Of a stretch of 64,000 nucleotides of DNA, positions 26,495-35,409 are shown one piece after another. Position 1 is the stretch's first letter, and each line of letters begins with the position of its first letter. The DNA comes from Mycobacterium sp. 852014-50255_SCH5639931 (GTDB lineage Bacteria; Actinomycetota; Actinomycetes; Mycobacteriales; Mycobacteriaceae): NCBI RefSeq assembly GCF_001665605.1, contig NZ_LZSV01000002.1, forward strand, positions 310,001 to 374,000, given 5' to 3'. The notes beneath the pieces were generated by a model. The model did not search any database and was not told where the DNA came from. It worked only from the letters and a program-made list of their open reading frames with translations. The position numbers and the translations under genes are program-made.

Positions 26495-28428
26495 AATGGG
26501 TGACCTACCTGGATGCCAACGGTGAACGCACCGGGGTGCTCTCCGGTGACGCCATCCACGCGATGCCGGCCGGCGTGACGCTGCTCGGCCTGATCGGCCG
26601 TGGCGCCGACGGGTTGCGTGCGGCCGGCGAGGAGGCGCTGCGCGCACCGGCGGCGGCCGTGTCGGTGGGGACGGTGCGGCTCTTGGCCCCGATCCCACGG
26701 CCGCCGTCCATCCGCGACTCGTTGTGTTTTCTGGACCACATGCGCAACTGCCAGGCCGCGCTCGGCGCCGGGCGAACGCTCGCTGACACCTGGTACCGGA
26801 TACCGGCGTTCTACTTCGCCTGTCCGGCAACGGTTCTGGGGCCCTACGACGACGCCCCCACCGCGCCCGGGAGTGCTTGGCAGGACTTCGAATTGGAGAT
26901 CGCCGCGGTCATCGGAACCGGTGGGCGGGACCTCTCGGTCGAGGAAGCCGAACGCGCCATCATCGGCTACACCATCTTCAACGACTGGTCCGCGCGTGAC
27001 CTCCAACAAATGGAAAGCCAACTCGGCATTGGGCAGGGCAAGGGCAAAGACAGCGGCGTCACGCTGGGCCCGTACTTGGTGACGCCAGACGAGCTCGAGC
27101 CCTACCGGCGGGACGGCAGGCTCGACCTGCGGGTGACCGCCCTGGTCAACGACGCCGTGATCGGGTCGGGATCGACCGCCCAAATGGATTGGACCTTCGG
27201 CGAAGTCATCTCCTACGCGTCGCGCGGCGTGACGCTCGTCCCCGGCGACGTCATCGGCTCCGGCACCGTGCCGACCTGCACGCTGGTCGAGCACCTGAAC
27301 CCGACGGCGCTGGACTCGTTCCCCGGCTGGCTGCACGACGGCGACGTCGTCACGCTCCAGGTCCAGGGGCTCGGCGAGACCCGGCAAACCGTGCGCGCCA
27401 GCGGCGCACCGCACCCCCTGGCGGCCCGGGCCAACCCGGACGCGGCGCCCGCCCCGCGGCGGGTGAACCGGGCACCCGCGAAGGTGCCCTACACCCGCGG
27501 CCTGCACGAGGTCGCCGACCGGGTATGGGCGTGGACGCTGCCGGACGGCGGCTACGGGTGGAGCAACGCCGGGCTGGTCGCCGGCGAGGGGGCGTCCCTG
27601 CTCGTCGACACCCTGTTCGACCTGGCGCTGACGCGCGAAATGCTCACCGCGATGCGGGATATCACCTCGTCGGCGCCCATCACCGACACGGTGATCACCC
27701 ACTCGAACGGTGACCACACCCACGGCAACCAACTGCTCGACGCCTCGGTGCGGATCATCGCCGCACAGGGTACCGCCGACGAGATCGCGCACGGGATGGC
27801 GCCCGAGATGCTGGCGATGGCGCAGACCGCGAACCTCGGGCCGGTTGCCACCCCTTACACGCGAGACCGCTTCGGGTACTTCGACTTCAGCGGAATCACG
27901 GTGCGCAACGCGGATCAGACGTTCGACCGTGAGCTGACCATCGAGGTGGGTGGGCGGCGCATCGACCTGCTGAACCTGGGGCCCGCGCATACCGCCGCGG
28001 ATTCGGTGGTCCACGTACCCGACGCGGGGGTCCTCTTCGGTGGCGACCTGCTGTTCATCGGCTGTACCCCGATTGTGTGGGCCGGCCCGATCGCCAACTG
28101 GATCGCCGCGTGCGACGCGATGATCGCGCTCGACGCGCCGACAGTGGTGCCCGGCCATGGCCCCGTCAGCGACCCGGACGGAATCCGTGCGGTCCGTGGA
28201 TATCTCGCGCACGTCTCCGAACAAGCTGAGGCCGCCTACCGCCGCGGGCTGTCGTGGTCCGAAGCGGCCGACACCATCGACCTCGGTGAGTATGCGACCT
28301 GGCTGGACGCGGAGCGCGTGGTCGTCAACGTTTACCAGCGCTACCGCGAACTGGACCCCGATACCCCGCAGCTGGAGGTCATGGCCCTGCTGGTGATGCA
28401 GGCCGAGTGGCTGGCCAAGCGGGGCTAG
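26491..28428 (+). CDS. Fumarylacetoacetate-hydrolase / metallo-beta-lactamase fusion
   Basis: 645 residues. The N-terminal half (about 1-305) is an FAH-family hydrolase/decarboxylase with acidic metal ligands in [11 protein letters not shown] and downstream NDWSARDLQ. The C-terminal half (about 335-645) is a metallo-beta-lactamase fold with [11 protein letters not shown] (H404, N406, D408, H409), so the usual HxHxDH is HxNxDH. It continues with [14 protein letters not shown] and PGHGP as remaining metal ligands. Length and position match Rv0939. Probably degrades a ring- or ketone-derived acid; substrate unknown. It is translationally coupled to ligD, and its stop overlaps that of the convergent methyltransferase. 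Confidence 0.88.
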   Translation: MKWVTYLDANGERTGVLSGDAIHAMPAGVTLLGLIGRGADGLRAAGEEALRAPAAAVSVGTVRLLAPIPRPPSIRDSLCFLDHMRNCQAALGAGRTLADTWYRIPAFYFACPATVLGPYDDAPTAPGSAWQDFELEIAAVIGTGGRDLSVEEAERAIIGYTIFNDWSARDLQQMESQLGIGQGKGKDSGVTLGPYLVTPDELEPYRRDGRLDLRVTALVNDAVIGSGSTAQMDWTFGEVISYASRGVTLVPGDVIGSGTVPTCTLVEHLNPTALDSFPGWLHDGDVVTLQVQGLGETRQTVRASGAPHPLAARANPDAAPAPRRVNRAPAKVPYTRGLHEVADRVWAWTLPDGGYGWSNAGLVAGEGASLLVDTLFDLALTREMLTAMRDITSSAPITDTVITHSNGDHTHGNQLLDASVRIIAAQGTADEIAHGMAPEMLAMAQTANLGPVATPYTRDRFGYFDFSGITVRNADQTFDRELTIEVGGRRIDLLNLGPAHTAADSVVHVPDAGVLFGGDLLFIGCTPIVWAGPIANWIAACDAMIALDAPTVVPGHGPVSDPDGIRAVRGYLAHVSEQAEAAYRRGLSWSEAADTIDLGEYATWLDAERVVVNVYQRYRELDPDTPQLEVMALLVMQAEWLAKRG

Positions 28429-29342
28429 AGCCGCACGGCCCGGACGAATTTGATCGTGGTCGCCGGGACCTGCTCGGCCGCCGGCCCCAACTCCGGCAAC
28501 CCGGCGGCGGTGAACAGATCGGTGAGCCTGGATTCGGTTGTTTCCCAACCATTCTCGTGCAGATACGCCGCGACGTCGGTGTGCTCGCCCGGATACGTCA
28601 AGCTGGTCAGGTCCATCTCGAGCCCCCACCGTCGCCAGCCCTCGGTCATCAGCCGCGCTTGTTCCTGGGCCGCCGGCGAGGTGCCGGTCACGGTGCCGTA
28701 GTCGGCGGCGAACCGGCTGCCCTCGGCGGACAGCGGGATGATGGAGTCCAGCAGCCGAATCTCGGCCTCCGGCGGGAGCCACCCGATGAGCACGCCTTCG
28801 GCGAGCCAGGCCGTGGGATGGGCCGGATCAAAACCCTGCTCCTGCAGCGCCGCCGGCCAGTCCTCGCGCAGATCGATCCCCACCTCGCGAAGCTTGGCGG
28901 TGGGGGCCGCCCCGATCTCGGACATCGTCGCCGCCTTGAACGCGATCACCTCGGGCTGATCGATTTCGTACACCGTCGTGCCGATCGGCCAGCGCAGCCG
29001 GTATGCGCGGGAATCCAGTCCCGAAGCCACGATCACCACCTGCAGCAGCCCCGCTTGGCCGGCCGCTGCGAAATAATCATCGAAGTACCGGGCGCGGGCG
29101 GCGAACGTGTCGACCATCCGATGAAATCCGACGCTCTGCCCGAGCTCGTCGGAATCCAGTTCGCCGCTGGCGAGCCTGGTGAACACGTCCAATCCCACGG
29201 CACGCACCAGCGGCTCGGCGAAGTCGTCGGTGACGACCGGCTGCGGACGCTTGCTCGCGGCGGCCCTGGCGGCGGCGACCATGGTTGCCGTCGCTCCCAC
29301 GCTGTTGGCCAAGTCCCAGCTGTCACCTTCGGTTCGTGCCAT
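28425..29342 (-). CDS. SAM-dependent methyltransferase (TIGR00027-type)
   Basis: 305 residues. Belongs to the large mycobacterial family related to leucine carboxyl methyltransferases: [20 protein letters not shown] at the start, SAM-binding [15 protein letters not shown], and [10 protein letters not shown]. Methyl acceptor unknown. It runs convergent to the FAH/MBL gene and shares stop-codon bases with it. RBS-like GAGAAAC precedes the ATG. Confidence 0.88.
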   Translation of the reverse strand: MARTEGDSWDLANSVGATATMVAAARAAASKRPQPVVTDDFAEPLVRAVGLDVFTRLASGELDSDELGQSVGFHRMVDTFAARARYFDDYFAAAGQAGLLQVVIVASGLDSRAYRLRWPIGTTVYEIDQPEVIAFKAATMSEIGAAPTAKLREVGIDLREDWPAALQEQGFDPAHPTAWLAEGVLIGWLPPEAEIRLLDSIIPLSAEGSRFAADYGTVTGTSPAAQEQARLMTEGWRRWGLEMDLTSLTYPGEHTDVAAYLHENGWETTESRLTDLFTAAGLPELGPAAEQVPATTIKFVRAVRL

Positions 29343-29416
29343 GGTTTCTCCTTCGATGTGGCGGCCAAACCACGGTATGCCCCGCCGGTGAATATCGCGT
29401 CGCTTACGGTTCTCGC

Positions 29417-30223
29417 ATGCCCGCAGTGGAATTGGAAACCCTCGAAGGCGACATCGCCCGCATCGTCTTGAATCGCGCGGAGCGCCTGAACGCCATCGAC
29501 GGATCGCTGATCGACGGCGTGGAGCGTGCTTTGGACGTCCTCGCCGGCGGCGACTTCAGGGCCGCGATCCTGACCGGCGCCGGCCGCGGATTCTGCGCCG
29601 GGGCCGACTTGAGCGGCACCGGAGAACCGTGGACCACGCCCAGGCCGTCGACCCCGCCGTTCAAGGTCAACTACGACTCCCAGGTCCGCCTGGCCGAGCT
29701 GTTCACCCGGATCTATGAGCTGCCCATCCCGGTGATCGCCGCCGTCAACGGCGTGGCCGTCGGGGGAGGGCTGGCGTTCGCACTGGTCTCCGACATCCGT
29801 GTCGCTTCCGACCAGGCCCGATTCTCCTCGGCGTTCATCAAGGCGGGCTTCTCGTCGATGGACATGGGCACCAGCTATCTGCTGCCGAAGATCGTCGGCG
29901 CGGGCGTGGCGCGCGAACTCATGCTGACCGGCCGCATCATCGACGCGGCCGAGGCCTACCGCATCAAGCTGGTGCACGAGGTGGTGGCCCCGGACGAGCT
30001 GATGACGGCCGCGCTGAAGGTGGCCCGGTCGATCGCCGAGAACAACGCCTACGGCGTCTGGCAGACCAAGATCGGGCTCAACGCGGCACTGGACGCGCCG
30101 AGCTTGCGGCATGCAATCGAGATCGAGAACCGCACCCAGATCCTCAGCGGTTTCACCAGCAACCCGGCCGAGGCGGCCAAGGCGCACCGCGAGAAGCGGG
30201 CTCCGAAGTGGGATCCGCTGTGA
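29417..30223 (+). CDS. Crotonase-family protein lacking both catalytic Glu residues
   Basis: 268 residues with clear crotonase fold motifs: [12 protein letters not shown] (oxyanion hole), [21 protein letters not shown] and [18 protein letters not shown]. Aligned to rat enoyl-CoA hydratase, both catalytic Glu positions are replaced (E144 by A120, E164 by F140), so normal hydration is unlikely and another CoA-ester reaction is expected. The longer frame from 29285 is low-quality; the ATG at 29417 gives a normal start but has no clear SD. Divergent from the methyltransferase and convergent with the F420-type oxidoreductase. Confidence 0.85.
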   Translation: MPAVELETLEGDIARIVLNRAERLNAIDGSLIDGVERALDVLAGGDFRAAILTGAGRGFCAGADLSGTGEPWTTPRPSTPPFKVNYDSQVRLAELFTRIYELPIPVIAAVNGVAVGGGLAFALVSDIRVASDQARFSSAFIKAGFSSMDMGTSYLLPKIVGAGVARELMLTGRIIDAAEAYRIKLVHEVVAPDELMTAALKVARSIAENNAYGVWQTKIGLNAALDAPSLRHAIEIENRTQILSGFTSNPAEAAKAHREKRAPKWDPL

Positions 30224-30230
30224 CCGCCGC

Positions 30231-31097
30231 TTAGACCTTCGCGATGACGTTCTCGGCGAACATCTCGAGGTTGCGGATCTTGTTCTCCAGCGGCTCGGTG
30301 TCCTTGCCCTTGATGTAGGGAATGCGGAATCCGACGATGGCGTCGGTGACGCCCTTGTCTTCGAGCCGTTTGATGCCGTCCACGGTGTACGCGTCGGCCG
30401 AGATGACGTGGATCTGGAACGGCCCGGTCTTGCCGGCATCTTCGCGATACCGCTTGAGCTTGGCAATGAGCCCGTCGAGTTCTTCCGGGTCACCGCCGCC
30501 GTGCATCCAGCCGTCCAGCCGGGCCGCGCGGCGCAACGCGGCGTCCGCATGCCCGCCGATCAGGACCGGGATCGGCTCGGTGGGAGCCGGCGTCATCTTG
30601 GTCTTCGGGATGTCGTAGAACTCGCCGTGGAATTCGAAGTAGTCGCCGCTGGTAAGCCCCTGAATGATTTCGATGCATTCGTCCATGCGCTTGCCGCGCT
30701 TGGCGAACGGGACACCCAGCAGTTCGTAGTCCTCCGGCCATGGGCTGGTGCCGACACCGAAGCCCACCCGGTTGTTGGTCAGCGCGGCCAACGAACCGAT
30801 CTGCTTGGCCACCAGCGCCGGCGGCCGGATGGGCAGCTTGAGGACGAAGAAGTTGAAGTGCAGCTTCGTCGTCACCGCCCCCAATGCCGCTGTCAGCACG
30901 AAGGTTTCGATGAACTCCTTGCCGTCCAGGAACTCGCGATCACCGTCGGGGGTGTACGGGTACTTCGAGTCGGATTCGAAGGGGTAGGCGATGCTGTCGG
31001 CGATCGTCATGGCGTGGTACCCGGCCGCCTCGGCCGCCTGGGCCAGCGGGATGTAATACCTGTAGTCGGTCATCGCCTCCGCGTAGGTGAACCGCAC
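30231..31097 (-). CDS. F420-dependent LLM-class oxidoreductase (KstR-box gene)
   Basis: 288 residues. LLM barrel: YYIPLAQAAEAAGYHAMTIADS, LTNNRVGFGVGTSPWPEDYEL and PIPVLIGGHADAALRRAARLDGW. Probably binds F420. Position matches Rv0940c. The GTG at 31097 has AGGAAGG eight bases upstream and is preferred over the GTG at 31127. A 14-bp palindrome matching the KstR consensus lies 37 bp upstream, suggesting control by cholesterol or sterol-derived CoA esters. Substrate unknown; a role in sterol or fatty-acid breakdown is inference. Confidence 0.88.
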   Translation of the reverse strand: MRFTYAEAMTDYRYYIPLAQAAEAAGYHAMTIADSIAYPFESDSKYPYTPDGDREFLDGKEFIETFVLTAALGAVTTKLHFNFFVLKLPIRPPALVAKQIGSLAALTNNRVGFGVGTSPWPEDYELLGVPFAKRGKRMDECIEIIQGLTSGDYFEFHGEFYDIPKTKMTPAPTEPIPVLIGGHADAALRRAARLDGWMHGGGDPEELDGLIAKLKRYREDAGKTGPFQIHVISADAYTVDGIKRLEDKGVTDAIVGFRIPYIKGKDTEPLENKIRNLEMFAENVIAKV

Positions 31098-31134
31098 GTC
31101 ATCTGCCTTCCTGAACCGGGTCGTCACACGAGAT

Positions 31135-31148
31135 TAGAACGTGTTCTA
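31135..31148. promoter_or_regulatory. KstR-type palindrome
   Basis: TAGAAC-GT-GTTCTA, a perfect palindrome apart from the two central bases. It fits the published KstR consensus TnnAACnnGTTnnA (the repressor of cholesterol catabolism genes). It lies upstream of the F420-type oxidoreductase gene. An identical 14-mer is found at 50816-50829. Confidence 0.75.
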
Positions 31149-31185
31149 GTTCTACCCGTGCCCGGGTTCCCAGCACAATAAGGCT

Positions 31186-31953
31186 TCAGAGCTGGTTTTC
31201 GGGCCCGATGACCGCCCACACCGTCTTGCCGGCCGCGGTGGGCGTGCTGCCCCACGCGCGTGACAACGCGTCGACGATCGCCAGGCCGGACACGTCGATG
31301 CCGTTCGTCGGCGACGGCAGCCGCACGGCCGCGGCGCGGCTGCTGTCGGACACCGCGATCGTGGCCGTCGCGCCATGGCTCTCGATCCGCATTGCGGGGA
31401 AGCTCGCGGTGTGTTCCAGCACGTTCTCGACGAACACGTTGACCACCACCAACGCGACCGGGATGAGTGTTGATTGCGACCAGGCGGTGAGCCATTCGCG
31501 GACCAGGCGACGCGATTCACGCAGGCTGGTCAGGTCGGCGGGCAGCTGGGCGTCGGCGCGGCGCACGGCGCGCCGGCTCTGCTGACCCAGCGCCTTCATC
31601 GCCGCCTTCTCGGTCGAGTAGACCGGCATGAAGTAGGCGACGCCGCTGCGGGTGATCGCCTCGCGTGTCCCGCGGTGCGCGCATACCAGCACGATCGGAA
31701 CGTTGGGGTTGCCGCGAACCTGCCAGTGCGCGCCGATGAAGGTCGACCACGCCAATTCGGCGAGCACCTTGAGCGCGGAGATGTTGACGATGACGGCCGC
31801 GGGCTCGCCCAGTGTGGCCTGCAGGATGTGGTCGCGGAGCGCCGAGGAGTTGGTGGTGTCGAGCACGCCGTCGACGGTCAAAATCGCCACCGATTGATCC
31901 GTCCGCGTCGCGACGGCCAGCGAGCTGGGGGACTCAGCTACCGAGCTCACCAC
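31186..31953 (-). CDS. STAS / HATPase anti-sigma-system protein
   Basis: 255 residues. The N-terminal part (about 15-120) is STAS-like, resembling anti-sigma-factor antagonists: VAILTVDGVLDTTNSSALRDH and VIVNISALKVLAELAWSTF. The C-terminal part (about 150-250) resembles a GHKL ATPase of the RsbW/anti-sigma kinase type, with VVVNVFVENVLEHT as N-box and a weak GIDVSGLAIVD as G1 box. A fusion of antagonist-like and kinase-like parts fits a switch acting on a sigma factor. Similar in position and length to Rv0941c. It starts at GTGs overlapping the stop of a short upstream frame. Confidence 0.8.
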   Translation of the reverse strand: MVSSVAESPSSLAVATRTDQSVAILTVDGVLDTTNSSALRDHILQATLGEPAAVIVNISALKVLAELAWSTFIGAHWQVRGNPNVPIVLVCAHRGTREAITRSGVAYFMPVYSTEKAAMKALGQQSRRAVRRADAQLPADLTSLRESRRLVREWLTAWSQSTLIPVALVVVNVFVENVLEHTASFPAMRIESHGATATIAVSDSSRAAAVRLPSPTNGIDVSGLAIVDALSRAWGSTPTAAGKTVWAVIGPENQL

Positions 31954-32072
31954 CGCAACCCCTTCGCCTTCGCGGGCCCAGGAAGTCGAGGCGCACGGGT
32001 TCCCGGCGGTGTCCGAAACGGAGGCGACGTCGCAATCCGGCTTTTCAGCTGGGTCTTGTCGTCCGGTTTCAT
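31947..32072 (-). CDS. Short basic peptide upstream of the STAS protein (41 aa)
   Basis: A 41-codon frame from the ATG at 32072 with a strong GAGGAG RBS at ideal spacing. Its TGA lies inside the GTGGTGA that starts the STAS/HATPase gene, so it would be translationally coupled to it. The peptide is basic and proline-rich (MKPDDKTQLKSRIATSPPFR at the start), with no recognised domain. It may be a real small protein or a coupling leader. Confidence 0.45.
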   Translation of the reverse strand: MKPDDKTQLKSRIATSPPFRTPPGTRAPRLPGPAKAKGLRW

Positions 32073-32395
32073 CGCTGCTCCTCGAATTTCTGCCGGGCCA
32101 ACTGCTTGAGTATCCGCCCTCGGCGGCAAAAGTCTAATTCGGGTCGACCGGGTTGGACGCCGCCAGAAATCGCAGCCCACCGGGGCCGCGGCCGGGGCAC
32201 ACGCCATCGGCGGCCCGGCATGAGTGAGGCGCGTGCTCGTCCCCACCCGTTCGAGGCCCCCGCCTCTACCGCGCCGAACACATTGTTCGATTCGCTGCGC
32301 TGCACGCGCATCCCCCGGGTTTACCACCTACCGCGGACCCCCAAACGCGGCATTGTGTTCGAAAAATCGCGCGACAAGCAGCGGAAAACCGTCGA
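32073..32395. other. 323-bp gap, no clear gene
   Basis: Frames on both strands lack an RBS and have poor composition. M. tuberculosis has a small annotated gene (Rv0942) near this point; I cannot confirm an equivalent. It lies between the STAS leader and the end of the monooxygenase gene. Confidence 0.35.
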
Positions 32396-33628
32396 TCAGT
32401 TGGGGGCGTACGGCGGGGCGCCCACTCCGGCGACCGAGTGCGTCCCCCACGGCGTCTGTTCGACGATGCGCGCGGCGGCGCTGCGCCGGCCCACGGTCAA
32501 CGTCGCGGTCCGCGCTTGCCTGAGCGCCTCGTCCGTCAGCGGCCGCGATGGCGAACCGAATACCGTTCCCTGCCAGTGGTAGCGGCCGTCGATCGGGTCG
32601 AGGTGGCCGGTGAGCCGGACCCGCACCGGATGGCTGGCGCCGCCGATTTCCAGCGTCGCCGCACCGTCATAGGTGTCGCCACGCTCGGGCGCGGCGGCCG
32701 ACAGGTCGAACGCGGATGCCACCGGAGGAGCCTGGTCGGGTGTGAGCTGGGCCCGCTCGTTGAACACCCCCAGGCTGCTGGCGCGCACCTCGATGCGGGT
32801 GCTGCCCGTGCGCTCCATCAGCCGCAGGCAGTCGGCGATGTAGCGTTCCTGCGCGTCGGTGTCGGGCCCGGTGATGAAGAAGTAGTTGGGGAAGCCGCGA
32901 ACCGCCACGCCGTAGAAGGGCTCCATGCCGTCGTGCCAGGCCTGCCGGATGGTCATCCCGCCGGCACCGATCAGCGTGCGATCGGCCGGCTCTTCGGGGA
33001 TGGAGAAGCCGGTGCCGTAGACGATGGCGTCGACGCGGTGCTCGGCGCCATCGCTGGTGCGGATGCTCGATGCGGTCACCGCCTCGATCGCCGACCCGGC
33101 CAGCTTGACGCGAGGGCGCGCGGCGGTTGGCCGGATGCGGTGACGCAGCCAGCGCGTGGCCCGGGTTGGCCACAGTGGGAGTTCGGTGACCACCCGGCGG
33201 GGCGAGTGGGCGAAGACGGTGACGGACGCCGCCGCCTCGATCAGCCGGCCGAGGTGGTGACCGGCGGCGGTGTCGGTGCCGACCACCGCGATGCGCTTAC
33301 CGGACGGATCGAAGTCGGGGTCCCAGGCAGCCGCGTGAAACGACGCGCCCAGGAAGTGGTCGCGGCCCGCGATGTTCGGCAGCCAGGGAACGAAGGACGC
33401 CTCATCGGCGGCGATGACGGCACGCGCCCGCACATCCCCGCCCGCGGCCGTCGTCAGCAGCCAGCAATCCGTGACGTCGTCGAACCTTGCCTGGAGCGCC
33501 GACGCCGGCCCGTCCAGGACCACATAGTCGGTGACGCCGGCCCCCGACAATGCCGCGCTTGCGCCGGCGTGCGCACCCAAGATGGCTACGGGATGGCGGG
33601 GCTCGCGAAGGCCGCGCGGCCGCGTCAC
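32396..33628 (-). CDS. Flavin monooxygenase-like protein with DUF4873-type C-terminus
   Basis: 410 residues. Resembles FAD/NADPH monooxygenases (FMO/Baeyer-Villiger group): a second Rossmann motif IAVVGTDTAAGHHLG, VDAIVYGTGF, and a TGPDTDAQERYI segment. The N-terminal FAD glycine motif is degenerate (VAILGAHAGASAAL), so FAD binding needs checking. The last roughly 100 residues (from about YDGAATLEIGG) look like DUF4873, often attached to such enzymes. Corresponds to Rv0943c, which I recall as shorter (346 aa). Its GTG overlaps the stop of the diiron oxygenase (GTGA), so the two are coupled. Confidence 0.83.
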   Translation of the reverse strand: MTRPRGLREPRHPVAILGAHAGASAALSGAGVTDYVVLDGPASALQARFDDVTDCWLLTTAAGGDVRARAVIAADEASFVPWLPNIAGRDHFLGASFHAAAWDPDFDPSGKRIAVVGTDTAAGHHLGRLIEAAASVTVFAHSPRRVVTELPLWPTRATRWLRHRIRPTAARPRVKLAGSAIEAVTASSIRTSDGAEHRVDAIVYGTGFSIPEEPADRTLIGAGGMTIRQAWHDGMEPFYGVAVRGFPNYFFITGPDTDAQERYIADCLRLMERTGSTRIEVRASSLGVFNERAQLTPDQAPPVASAFDLSAAAPERGDTYDGAATLEIGGASHPVRVRLTGHLDPIDGRYHWQGTVFGSPSRPLTDEALRQARTATLTVGRRSAAARIVEQTPWGTHSVAGVGAPPYAPN

Positions 33629-34530
33629 AGAAATCTGCTGCGCTTCCAGCCGCGGCGGGCGATGGGACCCAGCAGACCCACCTCGGACAGGAACGCCGCC
33701 AGCGGGGCGAAACCGGCGACCTGCGTCTCACGGCGATGCGGGCTGGTCCGTGCGATTCGTCGCGCCCTCTTCGGGTCCAGGCCCGTGCGCGCATACGGGA
33801 TCGGGTTGCTGAACAAGTAGTTGAAGAAGTACCCGCCCAGCCCGTTGATGTTGGCCATGAACCAGCGGTTCATCCGGGGCATTTCGGCCACGCGTTTGCG
33901 GGCGCCGTCGCGGGCGAACTGGATGTGGCGCGCTTCCTCGGTGACGTGAATGCGCATGAGCCGCTGGATGATCGGCTGCAATTCCGGGTCGTCCATCATC
34001 TGCCGCTGCAATGAGTCGAAGATTTCCTCGCCGATCAGCGCGGCCACCCACAGCATCGAGCCGCGCTGAAACGCCAGCGGAAGCGCGTTGATGATCATCC
34101 GGTGAAACAGCCTGGGTCGCACCGGCTTTGCGCCGATGCGCTCGATGGCCTTGCCGAACATGACCATGTGGCGGGTCTCGTCACCCAGTTCGGTGAGCTT
34201 GTAATGGGTCGACCGGCTCGTGGGGTCCTCGTGCAGGATCGTCCGCAGCAGTGATTGATTGAGCATGTTCTCGAACCAGATGCCCGCCGAGAGCGTGTTG
34301 ACCAACTCCTGGCGGGACAGCTCGATCTGCTGCTCGCGGGTCATCTCGTCCCACATCGGGGTGCCGTACAGCGACACCAACCGCGGCGGCAGGAAGAACT
34401 TGTCCGGATCCAGCGGGGCGTCCCAGTCGATGTCGACGATCGGTTCGTAGGACTTTTTCACCGAGCCCCTGAGCAGCCGCTCCGAGAACTCTTCACGACT
34501 CGGCCCACCTGGTTTCACCGCGGAAGTCAT
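33625..34530 (-). CDS. AurF-like diiron oxygenase
   Basis: 301 residues. Helical ferritin-like protein of the p-aminobenzoate N-oxygenase (AurF) family. All seven AurF metal-ligand positions have a counterpart: E87 (WFEN), E118 and H121 (DETRH), E169 (GEEIF), H195, E199 and H202 (HVTEEARH). It should hold a di-iron centre and oxidise an amine or C-H bond; substrate unknown. Starts at an ATG with a GGGACG-type RBS; stop overlaps the monooxygenase start. I do not recall an equivalent at this place in M. tuberculosis. A GTACCA-A-TGGTAC palindrome lies upstream. Confidence 0.87.
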   Translation of the reverse strand: MTSAVKPGGPSREEFSERLLRGSVKKSYEPIVDIDWDAPLDPDKFFLPPRLVSLYGTPMWDEMTREQQIELSRQELVNTLSAGIWFENMLNQSLLRTILHEDPTSRSTHYKLTELGDETRHMVMFGKAIERIGAKPVRPRLFHRMIINALPLAFQRGSMLWVAALIGEEIFDSLQRQMMDDPELQPIIQRLMRIHVTEEARHIQFARDGARKRVAEMPRMNRWFMANINGLGGYFFNYLFSNPIPYARTGLDPKRARRIARTSPHRRETQVAGFAPLAAFLSEVGLLGPIARRGWKRSRFL

Positions 34531-34564
34531 GGTGCTGGCGTCCCTTCATTGGGTGCTTCAGACG

Positions 34565-34577
34565 GTACCAATGGTAC
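34565..34577. promoter_or_regulatory. Palindrome between diiron oxygenase and cobF
   Basis: GTACCA-A-TGGTAC, a perfect palindrome with a one-base centre, followed by a third GGTAC at 34580-34584. It lies in the 121-bp divergent spacer, 35 bp from the diiron oxygenase start, and is a plausible repressor site for one or both genes. Confidence 0.4.
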
Positions 34578-34651
34578 TGGGTACTTTTGGTCCCGACTAG
34601 GCCCTTGCGGTTTCGATTCGGCAATCTGATGCAAGCAACGAGGAGGGTTTT

Positions 34652-35404
34652 TTGGGCCGGCATATCCACGTCATCGGCATCGGCGCCGGCGACCCTGACT
34701 ACGTGACGGTTCAGGCGATCGAGGCGCTCAACGACACCCAGGTGTTTTTCGCGATGGACAAAGGCGAGGCGAAAAGCGACCTGGTGGCGCTGCGGCGCGA
34801 GATCTGCGCCCGGTTCATCCGCGAGCCGGGCTACCGCTTCGTCGAGCTGCCCGACCCCAAACGGTCGGCCGACTCCGACTACCGCGACGCCGTCTCGGAC
34901 TGGCATGCGGCACGGGCCCGGGTCTGGGCGGCCGCGATCGCCGCCGAGTTGGGCCGCGACGGCGTCGGCGCCTTCCTGGCCTGGGGCGACCCGTCGCTGT
35001 ACGACAGCACGCTGCGCATCCTGGAGGCCATCAAGACCGATGCGGCCGGGCTCGAGTTCACGTTCGACGTCATCCCCGGCATCACCGCGGTACAGGCGCT
35101 GACGGCTCGACACCGCATCCCGCTCAACGACGTCGGGGAACCGGTCCTCATCACCACCGGCAGGAAGTTGCGCGCGCACGGCCTGGACGGATCGGCGGTC
35201 GTGATGCTCGACGCCGAGTGCTCCTTTCAGGTGTGCCCGCCCGACACCCGCATCTGGTGGGGCGCCTACCTGGGCACCGGCGACGAGCTGCTGGTGGCGG
35301 GCACCGTCGGAGAGGTCGCCACGCGCATCGGGGCGCTGCGGGCCGAGGCGCGTGCGCGGCACGGCTGGATCATGGACACCTATTTACTCAGACCGGCAGA
35401 CTGA
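34652..35404 (+). CDS. cobF: Precorrin-6A synthase (deacetylating) CobF
   Basis: 250 residues. SAM-dependent C1 methyltransferase of aerobic cobalamin synthesis, converting precorrin-5 to precorrin-6A with loss of acetate. Tetrapyrrole-methylase motifs: VIGIGAGDPDYVTVQAIEAL at the N-terminus, AFLAWGDPSLYDST and VIPGITAVQALTA. The TTG start follows AGGAGG closely. I recall cobF as absent from the M. tuberculosis complex but kept in M. canettii and environmental species. No B12 riboswitch is visible upstream. The DNA glycosylase gene starts six bases after its stop. Confidence 0.93.
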   Translation: MGRHIHVIGIGAGDPDYVTVQAIEALNDTQVFFAMDKGEAKSDLVALRREICARFIREPGYRFVELPDPKRSADSDYRDAVSDWHAARARVWAAAIAAELGRDGVGAFLAWGDPSLYDSTLRILEAIKTDAAGLEFTFDVIPGITAVQALTARHRIPLNDVGEPVLITTGRKLRAHGLDGSAVVMLDAECSFQVCPPDTRIWWGAYLGTGDELLVAGTVGEVATRIGALRAEARARHGWIMDTYLLRPAD

Positions 35405-35409
35405 AGGGC

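Noticed and set aside
26401..28782. A 793-codon minus-strand frame opposite the FAH/MBL fusion
   Set aside because: It is antisense to a gene with clear domains on both halves, and its composition is typical of a shadow frame.
34531..34651. Cobalamin riboswitch upstream of cobF
   Set aside because: The B12-box sequence and the long structured leader are absent; the spacer is only 121 bp and holds a palindrome instead.
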